DNA of 64,000 nt from an uncultured Lachnospiraceae bacterium (lineage in GTDB: Bacteria; Bacillota; Clostridia; Lachnospirales; Lachnospiraceae). Positions within the stretch are counted from its first letter, which is position 1. Every line of letters starts with the position of its first letter. The position numbers and the translations under genes are program-made. Shown here piece after piece: positions 1-6,873 of this stretch. The notes under the pieces were generated by a model. The model was not told the DNA's origin, made no database searches, and saw only the letters and a list, made by a program, of their open reading frames with translations. The DNA lies in the NCBI GenBank assembly GCA_910578885.1, contig CAJTSH010000011.1:1-64000 (forward strand), in the 5' to 3' direction.

Positions 1-80
1 GATTCTTAGTTTAAGATTTAGAGACTAAAAAACGGTATTAACCGACAGCCCCTTTGCTGTATGATTTTATAAATTTTCGG

Positions 81-2168
81 TTATTTCGTTAAGAGAAGCA
101 TAATCTTGTTGCTGCGCTCAATGAATTTGCCCATAGCGTCTACGGACAGAGGCTGGTTGCTGATCATGGCAAGGTCATACAACTGCTCGCAGAACATCGG
201 TACATGCTCAGATTCCTTGTTCTCCAGAATAAATTTTACAAGTTCGTTGTTGACGTTTAAAGTAAGCGTTGCGTCTGCACCGAACATAGACATATCCATT
301 CCGCCCATGCCGTTCATCGCATACATCTTCATCATATCCTGCATACGTCTGCCTTCCTCGGAAAGTGTGATGACGGATGAGATGTTTTCGTTCTTTAATT
401 TTTCCACCTTAACATTCAGCTTTTCGTTATTCAACGACTTGCGGAAAAGGTCGGTCAGGCTGTCAAGCGCTTCCTTTAATTCGGATTCGTCTGTCTCTTC
501 CTTTAAAGAGTCTGTCACGTCGGCGTCGATACGCATAAAGCGGTAATGCTCGTTCCTCTGCTCTAACTGTGAGATGAAGGAGGTATCAATGTTGTGGTTT
601 AAGATAACTGCATTCATTCCCTGCTCTTTAAAGAGCTTGATATACTGTCCCTGCTGAACCATATCGGTTACATAGTAAACGGTTTTTCTCGTATCTGCTT
701 CCGTCTCGGCGTCTGCGGTCTCGGCAGCAGCTTCCTCAGCGGAATCAGGAGTTTCTTGCGTATTCTCGGATTCTTTTTCGTTTTCCTCTTCCTTGGCAAG
801 CAGTTCCGGAAGAGTCAGGTATTTGTCGTTAATGTCTTTAAATAAGATATAGTCGTTCATTTTATCACAGAACTTGTTGTCCTTTAAGCAGCCGAATTTG
901 ATGAACGGACTGATATCATCCCAGTACTTTTCGTAGTTCTCCTTGTCAGTCTTGCACATGCCGGAGAGCTTGTCGGCAACCTTCTTGGAAATGTAGTCAG
1001 AAATTTTCTTTACAAATCCGTCATTCTGCAGAGCGCTTCTGGAAACGTTCAATGGTAAATCCGGGCAGTCGATGACGCCTTTTAACAACATTAAGAATTC
1101 AGGAATGACTTCCTTGATATTGTCGGCAATAAATACCTGATTATTGTATAATTTAATCGTTCCTTCAATCGAATCGTACTCGGTGTTGATTTTCGGGAAG
1201 TACAGGATGCCTTTTAAGTTGAATGGATAATCCATGTTCAGATGAATCCAGAACAGGGGCTCCTTGTAATCCATGAATACCTTCCGGTAGAACGCCTTGT
1301 ATTCCTCGTCTGTACAATCGCTGGGATTTTTCGCCCACAGCGGATTGATATCATTGAGCGGAACCGGACGTTTTACAATCTTTAACTTTTCTTTTGCAGG
1401 CGCGACCTCTACGATTTCCTTTTCACCGTTCTCGTTTTCTTTTTCTTCGGTCTTTGCTTCCTCTAAGATGGTTTCTACTACGGTATCGGTGTCCAACTTG
1501 TCATTGGCATCAATCGTTTCATATTCGGTTTCGGCATTTGCCTTGCTTAAAAAGATCGGGGTCGGCATAAAGGAGCAGTATTTTTCAATGACTTCTTTTG
1601 CGCGGTATTCGTTGGCAAATTCCAGAGCGTCCTCGTTTAAGAAGAGGGTAATAGTCGTACCAACGTCTTCCTTTGTGCCTTCCTTCATGTCATATTCCGT
1701 ACCGCCGTCACATTCCCAGTGAACAGGAACGGCGTTTTCCTGATAAGATAAGGTGTCGATATGAACCTCGTCGGCAACCATGAAAGCGGAATAGAAGCCC
1801 AGTCCGAAATGACCGATAATCTGGTCTTCATTTGCTTTGTCCTTGTATTTCTCCAAGAAATCCGTTGCACCGGAGAAGGCAATCTGGTTGATATATTCCT
1901 CTACTTCGTCGGCAGTCATACCAAGACCGTTGTCAGTAAAGGAGAGAGTTTTTTCTTCCGGATTTACCACAATCTGGATCTGCGGCTTGTAATCCTTTGG
2001 AAGTGCGGCTTCGCCCATCATCTCTAACTTCTTCAGCTTGGTGATAGCGTCACAGCCGTTGGAGATTAACTCACGGTAAAAAATGTCGTGGTCGGAATAC
2101 ATCCACTTCTTAATAATGGGGAAAATGTTGTCGCTGCTGATGGAAAGATTTCCGTGTTTGTTATCCAT
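81..2168 (-). CDS. htpG: Molecular chaperone HtpG (Hsp90 family)
   Basis: This cytosolic ATP-dependent Hsp90 chaperone carries the N-terminal GHKL ATPase motifs: ELISNGCDA (about residue 34), DNGLGM (about 79) and GHFGLGFYSAF (about 118). The middle domain ends in the NVSRSALQ motif. The protein is 695 residues, longer than the usual ~625, because of two charged low-complexity segments, one near residues 232-262 after the ATPase domain and one rich in Glu and Ala near 465-500. The ATG is preceded by AAAGAGG at good spacing. It is a single-gene unit with its own sigma-A-type promoter and a CIRCE site, so it should be under HrcA together with the hrcA-dnaK operon 42 kb away. The identification is certain; the role of the insertions is unknown. 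Confidence 0.98.
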   Translation of the reverse strand: MDNKHGNLSISSDNIFPIIKKWMYSDHDIFYRELISNGCDAITKLKKLEMMGEAALPKDYKPQIQIVVNPEEKTLSFTDNGLGMTADEVEEYINQIAFSGATDFLEKYKDKANEDQIIGHFGLGFYSAFMVADEVHIDTLSYQENAVPVHWECDGGTEYDMKEGTKEDVGTTITLFLNEDALEFANEYRAKEVIEKYCSFMPTPIFLSKANAETEYETIDANDKLDTDTVVETILEEAKTEEKENENGEKEIVEVAPAKEKLKIVKRPVPLNDINPLWAKNPSDCTDEEYKAFYRKVFMDYKEPLFWIHLNMDYPFNLKGILYFPKINTEYDSIEGTIKLYNNQVFIADNIKEVIPEFLMLLKGVIDCPDLPLNVSRSALQNDGFVKKISDYISKKVADKLSGMCKTDKENYEKYWDDISPFIKFGCLKDNKFCDKMNDYILFKDINDKYLTLPELLAKEEENEKESENTQETPDSAEEAAAETADAETEADTRKTVYYVTDMVQQGQYIKLFKEQGMNAVILNHNIDTSFISQLEQRNEHYRFMRIDADVTDSLKEETDESELKEALDSLTDLFRKSLNNEKLNVKVEKLKNENISSVITLSEEGRRMQDMMKMYAMNGMGGMDMSMFGADATLTLNVNNELVKFILENKESEHVPMFCEQLYDLAMISNQPLSVDAMGKFIERSNKIMLLLTK

Positions 2169-2245
2169 AAAATAAGACCTCTTTTCTCGTTTCTATAATA
2201 ATTTGTTCTGCAAACCAAATACACTGCAGATATTTCCTAATAGAA

Positions 2246-2274
2246 ATATTAGTACGGATGAAATAAAAAGTCAA
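2246..2274 (-). promoter_or_regulatory. htpG: Sigma-A-type promoter of htpG
   Basis: On the minus strand a TTGACT box (2269-2274) and a TAATAT box (2246-2251) are separated by exactly 17 bp. The start of transcription should fall near 2239, giving a ~70-nt leader. Confidence 0.85.
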
Positions 2275-2281
2275 CAAAAAA

Positions 2282-2308
2282 TTAGCACTCTTTTTGAATG
2301 AGTGCTAA
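2282..2308. promoter_or_regulatory. CIRCE operator (HrcA site) upstream of htpG
   Basis: The sequence is TTAGCACTC, nine bases, then GAGTGCTAA, a perfect match to the CIRCE inverted repeat bound by HrcA. It sits 7 bp upstream of the htpG -35 box, rather than in the transcribed leader. The nine-base spacer and flanking bases are identical to the CIRCE in front of hrcA at 44162-44188. Confidence 0.95.
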
Positions 2309-2432
2309 CAACGGGCGAAAAACCTTGAATTTATGGGGGGTTGGAAAATATAAAAATTTTATAAAAAGTCAGGGAATCCTGTGGCAGAACCGAAAATGCT
2401 GGTATTTGAAAAGCTGGACAGTACAGTTTTCG

Positions 2433-2461
2433 TTGATTGTCACAGTGATTTTGGCTATAAT
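2433..2461 (+). promoter_or_regulatory. Predicted promoter facing the hydrolase remnant
   Basis: TTGATT (2433-2438) and TATAAT (2456-2461) are 17 bp apart. The 2309-2575 gap otherwise holds only an 18-codon open frame (2504-2560) with a good Shine-Dalgarno site, unrecognised, which may be the leftover start of a deleted gene. Confidence 0.6.
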
Positions 2462-2575
2462 AAAAAGGTATATTGTATTTCGGTTGGGAAAGGGGAAGGA
2501 AATATGTTACGTATGAAGAGCGGAGTAGCAAATTTACATGTGCGGGAAACTCTGATGTGATTCATATGCAGGGAA

Positions 2576-3124
2576 ATGAAAGGAAGTTACATGGGGAACG
2601 AAAAGAGAGTACATAAGAAACGGAACTGGAAGAACGGGGCATATGAAATTGTAAATAGCTGGGCAGTAGATATGCTGGGGAAATTTGCCTATACACAGTT
2701 TCCAACCCTGAATCTGGTACAATATGTAAAATTTAAAGGAGATGCAGGCCTGACCGCAGTAGAGGGCATCAATAAGAGCGGGATACCGGTTCTGATTATC
2801 CACGGCAAGGAGGATACGGTTGTGGACTATGACGGACCATCCATCATTTCACATAAGGAGGAAATCACGAATCCGAACGTTTCCTACTTCGTGACGGAAG
2901 GAGAACAGGGGGGACATAGCAGTCTGTTCTGGTCTAAGGAGACACTTGCCTATTCGGATGAGGTGAATCAGGAATATGAAAAGCTGTATGATTTATATGA
3001 GAATAATCCGCCTTATGAAAAGAGAGTGGAATATATTGATACGCTGGATGATGCGCTGTTCTCCGAATTGAATAAAGAAGTGTTTGGGCAGATTGATGCG
3101 TTTTTGGAAAATGCGTTAAGATAA
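2576..3124 (+). pseudogene. Alpha/beta-hydrolase, C-terminal remnant
   Basis: Only the last part of an alpha/beta-hydrolase fold is present. Visible are the strand with the catalytic acid (PVLIIHGKEDTVV, about residues 71-83) and the loop with the catalytic histidine (GGHSSL, about 112). The nucleophile elbow (G-x-S-x-G) and oxyanion-hole strand, which should lie some 150 residues upstream, are missing. Upstream DNA in all frames shows no match to them. A better start than 2576 is the ATG at 2591, preceded by AAAGGAAG. I call it a 5'-deleted pseudogene; an independently folded short protein is unlikely without the nucleophile. It has a promoter of its own upstream, probably that of the lost gene. 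Confidence 0.7.
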
Positions 3125-3223
3125 TCGAAGAATATAAAGATGAAATCCGTATGGACATCTGAGGCAGTATTGAGCGTATGATGGAAAATACCGATGAGAG
3201 AAAATGGGAAGGAGAGAACGCAG

Positions 3224-3859
3224 ATGTCATTTGATTATAAGAAAGAGTACAAGGAATTTTATGCCCCGCCGAAGAGGCCGCAGATGATTGAAATTCCGCA
3301 GATGAATTTTATTGCCGTGCGGGGAAAGGGAAATCCAAATGAAGTGGACGGTGCATATAAGGAGGCAATCAGCATGCTTTATGCAATTGCCTTTACGATA
3401 AAAATGAGTTACAAAGGAAAGCGTCAGATAGAGGGATACTTTTCCTATGTCGTTCCTCCGTTAGAAGGGCTTTGGTGGCAGGAAGAAGGGAACGGGATTG
3501 ATTATTCCAGAAAAGATAAATTTCAATGGACATCTATGATTCGTCTTCCGGATTTTGTACAAAAGGAAGACTTTGATTGGGCGGTTCGTGAGGCGTCTGA
3601 TAAAAAGAAACGTGATTTTTCCAAGGTGGAATTTTTTACATATCAGGAGGGTTTATGCGTTCAGTGTATGCACATCGGCAGTTACGACAAAGAGCCGGAG
3701 ACGATACAAATGATGGATTCCTATGCAAAAGAGAACGGATATGTTCCTGATTTTACCGAAAATAGATTTCACCACGAAATCTATTTGAGCGATCCGAGAA
3801 GGGCTGCAGAAGACAAGCTTCGGACGGTAATTCGTCATCCGGTTCGAAGATGTGAATAG
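3224..3859 (+). CDS. GyrI-like domain protein (small-molecule-binding fold)
   Basis: The protein of 211 residues resembles the GyrI-like family (effector-binding fold related to the Rob/BmrR C-terminal domain). Visible are an N-terminal MNFIAVRGKGNPNE strand, an aromatic GYFSYVVPPLEGLWW segment lining the pocket, and a C-terminal FHHEIYLSDPRRA motif shared by the family. Stand-alone members bind or hydrolyse hydrophobic small molecules; the substrate here cannot be told. The ATG at 3224 is preferred because AAGGAGA precedes it by 8 bp; an in-frame ATG 30 bp earlier lacks a ribosome site. It has no DNA-binding domain. It lies 79 bp upstream of a response regulator in the same direction, which may be co-transcribed. 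Confidence 0.75.
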   Translation: MSFDYKKEYKEFYAPPKRPQMIEIPQMNFIAVRGKGNPNEVDGAYKEAISMLYAIAFTIKMSYKGKRQIEGYFSYVVPPLEGLWWQEEGNGIDYSRKDKFQWTSMIRLPDFVQKEDFDWAVREASDKKKRDFSKVEFFTYQEGLCVQCMHIGSYDKEPETIQMMDSYAKENGYVPDFTENRFHHEIYLSDPRRAAEDKLRTVIRHPVRRCE

Positions 3860-3938
3860 GCAGGGGTAAGCTATGAAAAGGGGGAGTGGAAACAAGCTAT
3901 ACAAATGTGTGATAGAAAAACGAAAAAGAGGAATTTTG

Positions 3939-4706
3939 ATGGAACTTGCTAAAAGGGTTACGGTATTGATTGTAGATGATGAGATACAGGATCGGATTCG
4001 GATCAGAAATCTCCTGAACCGGGAGACTGACAGATTTGAGGTGGTAGGGGAAGCCGGATCTGCAGAAGAGGCTTTGGAGATTATCGGAATCAGGAAGCCG
4101 GATCTTGTATTTACGGATATCCATATGATGCAGATGAGCGGGCTGGAGCTGGCGGAGCAAACCCGAAGGCTTTATGAAGGATGTCATGTTGTAATCGTTG
4201 CCGAAAGCCGGGAGTTTGAAGAAGTCAGGCGGGCGCTGCGCGCAGGAGCGGAGGACTTTCTGATCAAGCCTGTGGAGGAGGGGGAGCTGCGAGAGAGCGT
4301 GCTGCGCATAGGGGAGAGGATTCAAAATGAGAGACGGCAGAATAGGGACTATCATCGGAGCATTTACGGAAAGAAGGGAAGCTGGATTATTGAACAGGCG
4401 GCCGCATATATCGACCGGAACTTAATGAATCAGGAGCTTTCGCTGAAAGTAGTCGCTGCCGCCATATTTGTAAATGAAAGTTATCTGAGCCGTATTTTTA
4501 AACGGGAAATGGGAGAGGGCCTGATTGAGTATATTACGAGGAGGCGGATTGCGGAAAGTATCAGGCTGTTAAATACCACGAGCTTGAAAGTGTATGAGCT
4601 TGCGGAGCGGGTCGGCTTTCGGAATTCCCACTATTTCAGTATCTGTTTCAAGAAACAGATGGGAATGACTGTAAAGGAATTCCGGCAGAGAAAGAAGGGG
4701 CAATGA
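3939..4706 (+). CDS. Response regulator with AraC-type DNA-binding domain
   Basis: A CheY-like receiver (residues ~8-120) carries the acidic pair in VLIVDDE, the phospho-acceptor Asp in FTDIHM and the conserved Lys in FLIKP. The C-terminal ~100 residues are an AraC/XylS double helix-turn-helix, with the signature VAAAIFVNESYLSRIFKREMG and the second helix-turn-helix ending NSHYFSICFKKQMG. This is the YesN type, usually paired with a YesM sensor kinase controlling sugar uptake, but no kinase or transporter is adjacent, so it is an orphan. The ATG at 3939 follows AGAGGAA at proper spacing; an upstream in-frame ATG at 3873 has poor signals. Confidence 0.88.
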   Translation: MELAKRVTVLIVDDEIQDRIRIRNLLNRETDRFEVVGEAGSAEEALEIIGIRKPDLVFTDIHMMQMSGLELAEQTRRLYEGCHVVIVAESREFEEVRRALRAGAEDFLIKPVEEGELRESVLRIGERIQNERRQNRDYHRSIYGKKGSWIIEQAAAYIDRNLMNQELSLKVVAAAIFVNESYLSRIFKREMGEGLIEYITRRRIAESIRLLNTTSLKVYELAERVGFRNSHYFSICFKKQMGMTVKEFRQRKKGQ

Positions 4707-4712
4707 AGAACG

Positions 4713-4925
4713 ATGGAGGGAATAAGATTGCCAAAGGAAATACGAAAAAGTGCAGGAAGTTCATTGAATGAGGTTTTGGATGTTACGGCATCAAATGGCG
4801 TAATTACTTTAGTAAAAACATTTTGTCATAAAACACTGGAAGAAAGAGCAGCGGAATTTGACGGAAAATTAATGCTTGATGGTGAATATGATTGGGGGGA
4901 ACCTGTCGGAAGAGAGGTGTGGTAA
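4713..4925 (+). pseudogene. MazE/AbrB-type antitoxin, 5'-truncated, toxin lost
   Basis: The 70 residues match the body and tail of MazE-like antitoxins: GIRLPKEI, a strand with NGVITLVK, then the toxin-binding tail KTLEERAAEFDGK and DGEYDWGEPVGREVW. The family normally begins some ten residues earlier with a KWGNSQG-like strand that completes the swapped-hairpin DNA-binding fold; that part is absent, and the frame starts 6 bp after the preceding regulator's stop. The stop overlaps an ATG (TAATG at 4923-4927), the usual antitoxin-toxin coupling, but only about four toxin-like codons follow before a terminator at 4956. Both ends therefore look deleted. It might still make a peptide able to bind a toxin encoded elsewhere. 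Confidence 0.7.
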
Positions 4926-4955
4926 TGGGATATTTGCATAGAGAGAAAGAGACGG

Positions 4956-4980
4956 GCAGGTTCTTCGGAGCCTGCTTTTT
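4956..4980 (+). terminator. Intrinsic terminator with TTCG loop
   Basis: An eight-base-pair stem (GCAGGTTC with GAGCCTGC, one G-T pair) closes a TTCG tetraloop and is followed by five T residues. It ends the transcript of the response regulator and antitoxin remnant. Confidence 0.85.
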
Positions 4981-4998
4981 AGCTTTAGGCATAATAAC

Positions 4999-5045
4999 GG
5001 AGCTGTTGCTTCAATAGATTATTCATCTATTTTTGCAACAGCCCC
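4999..5045. repeat. Two-tier hairpin with IS6-like end sequence
   Basis: GCTGTTGC (5002-5009) pairs with GCAACAGC (5035-5042), and inside them AATAGAT pairs with ATCTATT around a five-base loop. Read on the minus strand it begins GGGGCTGTTGCAAAA, which resembles the terminal repeats of IS6-family elements. No transposase is present. It may equally be a structured 3' end for the two convergent genes. Confidence 0.5.
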
Positions 5046-5053
5046 TTTGACTG

Positions 5054-6583
5054 TTATTTGCTTACGATAACGGTGAAGCGTTTCTTTACGCCGTTCGCCG
5101 TTACGGTGATTTTCGTTCTTCCTGCTTTTTTTGCTGTTACGATGCCTTTCTTAGATACGGTTGCAACGCGCTTATTACCAGAACGGTAGGTAATCTTTTT
5201 GGCTGGGGTTGCCGTGGCGCGGATCCGTACTTTCTTTCCTGCTTTCAGCACTGCCTTGGACTTCTTGAGCTTTAAGGTGGGCTTCTTCACGGTGATTGTA
5301 CATTTCACGGTCACACCCTGATAAGTCGCCGAGATTGTAGTCTTGCCCTTTTTCTTTGCCGTAATCTTGCCGGATGAGCTGACGGATGCCACCTTCGGCT
5401 TGCTGGATTTCCAAGTTACGGAAGTTTTGCCAAGCTTTTTGCCATTGGCGGAAGCGGTCAGTGTCAATGTCCGCTTGCCCTTGGTATAGAGCGTGTATTT
5501 GGTCTTGCTCAATGTCAGCTTAGGCTGATTTGGGTTCTGATTCTGTTCCTTAACCAGCTCTGCCAATTTGGCTTCCGCTGCCGTTAAAGTACTGTAATTC
5601 TTGACGAGCGCTTTCTGTCTGTCAGTCAAAGCGTTGTATGACTTGCGGATGCTCTCAATGGCGGATTGCTTGTCAAGAGTAATGGTTCCAAGAGCCGCAA
5701 TGCGTTCGATGACCGTGGCCGCAGCAGTCCGATCCTGGGCAGTTGCTTCCGCCTCGGCAATCAGCCTTTCCAGTGTATCTTCCGCAGCCGTTAAGACATC
5801 AAGATTGGTAACAAGCGCCTTTTGGCTCTGTGTCAATGCGTCATAGGCAAATCTTGCTTCAGCGACCGTATCCTTACTGTTTAACGTGACGTCTCCGATC
5901 GCAGCAATCTGGGCGATTACAATATCTGCCGCTGCCTGATCCGAATCCCCGCCGCCTTCTTCCGCTTCCGTAAATGACATTCCTGCGTTCTTGGCGTAGC
6001 TCTCGGCATAAGATCCCTTTTCGCCGATAATCGTCAGAGAACCGATACCGGAAAAGGCGTCGTCTTCAATCGAAGTAACGCTTGCCGGAATCGTAATGCT
6101 CCTTAAGCTGGTACAGCCGCCGAACGCCTCTAACATGATTCGGGTAACGGTGTTTGGAATCTTAACGCTGGAAAGCTTGCTGCAGCCGTAGAATGTATAG
6201 GGGGCGATTTCGGTCACGCCCGAAGGAACCGTAATACCGGTCAATGCCGTACAGCCCTCAAATGCCATAGAGCCGATGGAAGTCACAGTTTCAGGAATCG
6301 TGGCTTGCGTCATGGATGTATTACCTGAAAAAGAGCCCCATTCAATTCCGCTTACGGAAACGCCGCCGATTGTCCGTGGGATTGTTACGTTCTGGTCTGA
6401 TCCCTTATAAGCAGTGATGCAGCCGCTTGCTGCGTCAAAGGTAAAGTCATCCTCAGCAGCGTAGGCGACACTGGCAGATGTCTGAGCGGTTCCCATGTCC
6501 GGTAAGAACGGTACTGCCGTTATGCCTAATGAAAAGATAAGAGCCCCTGCGACCAGTTTGGGAGCAAGTGTTCTTTTTTGCAT
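5054..6583 (-). CDS. Secreted surface protein: leucine-rich repeats plus Ig-like domains
   Basis: A signal peptide (about residues 1-42, ending ASVAYA) is followed by BspA-type leucine-rich repeats at about 75-185 (units such as SIGSMAFEGCTALTGITVP). Next come two alpha-helical repeats of ~65 residues (about 215-345) sharing ADxVIxxIAALGxITL and SYNALTxxQKALVxN, then two bacterial Ig-like (BIG2) domains of about 80 residues near 350-509, very rich in Lys. There is no LPXTG or membrane anchor, so the basic tail may bind anionic wall polymers. Such proteins usually act in adhesion or in binding host or microbial polymers; the ligand is unknown. It diverges from the GH64 glucanase across 290 bp. 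Confidence 0.8.
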   Translation of the reverse strand: MQKRTLAPKLVAGALIFSLGITAVPFLPDMGTAQTSASVAYAAEDDFTFDAASGCITAYKGSDQNVTIPRTIGGVSVSGIEWGSFSGNTSMTQATIPETVTSIGSMAFEGCTALTGITVPSGVTEIAPYTFYGCSKLSSVKIPNTVTRIMLEAFGGCTSLRSITIPASVTSIEDDAFSGIGSLTIIGEKGSYAESYAKNAGMSFTEAEEGGGDSDQAAADIVIAQIAAIGDVTLNSKDTVAEARFAYDALTQSQKALVTNLDVLTAAEDTLERLIAEAEATAQDRTAAATVIERIAALGTITLDKQSAIESIRKSYNALTDRQKALVKNYSTLTAAEAKLAELVKEQNQNPNQPKLTLSKTKYTLYTKGKRTLTLTASANGKKLGKTSVTWKSSKPKVASVSSSGKITAKKKGKTTISATYQGVTVKCTITVKKPTLKLKKSKAVLKAGKKVRIRATATPAKKITYRSGNKRVATVSKKGIVTAKKAGRTKITVTANGVKKRFTVIVSK

Positions 6584-6637
6584 AGTAAAATACCTCTTTC
6601 TTTTATTATTTGTGGTTATAAGGGATGAATTGACTTA

Positions 6638-6666
6638 ATTTTACACGCAAATCAACATGAAATCAA
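6638..6666 (-). promoter_or_regulatory. Predicted promoter of the surface protein
   Basis: On the minus strand TTGATT (6661-6666) and TAAAAT (6638-6643) are separated by 17 bp, placed 55 bp before the start codon. Confidence 0.6.
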
Positions 6667-6739
6667 GAGAATTTCAAGAACAAACAAGAATAATGAAAGA
6701 AAAAGTAAAAATAATGACATATTATAGCAAAATTTTAAA

Positions 6740-6768
6740 TTGAGAAGAGAAAAGATTTTTTGTACACT
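6740..6768 (+). promoter_or_regulatory. Predicted promoter of the GH64 glucanase
   Basis: TTGAGA (6740-6745) and TACACT (6763-6768) are 17 bp apart, about 105 bp before the glucanase start. The match is moderate. Confidence 0.45.
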
Positions 6769-6873
6769 AAGGATAGTGGTTATATTTCGGATAAGATGGA
6801 GAAACAGTGCTCAGGCATTGGATACGGGATAAGTTATGATAGAACGACTATGTAAGATATATGGAGGGTCAGG

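Noticed and set aside
2504..2560. 18-codon open frame with a good ribosome site
   Set aside because: It matches nothing and could be the stub of a deleted gene; there is not enough to call it a gene.
4925..5017. 30-codon frame overlapping the antitoxin stop
   Set aside because: Only the first four codons resemble a toxin start; the rest runs through the terminator and hairpin.
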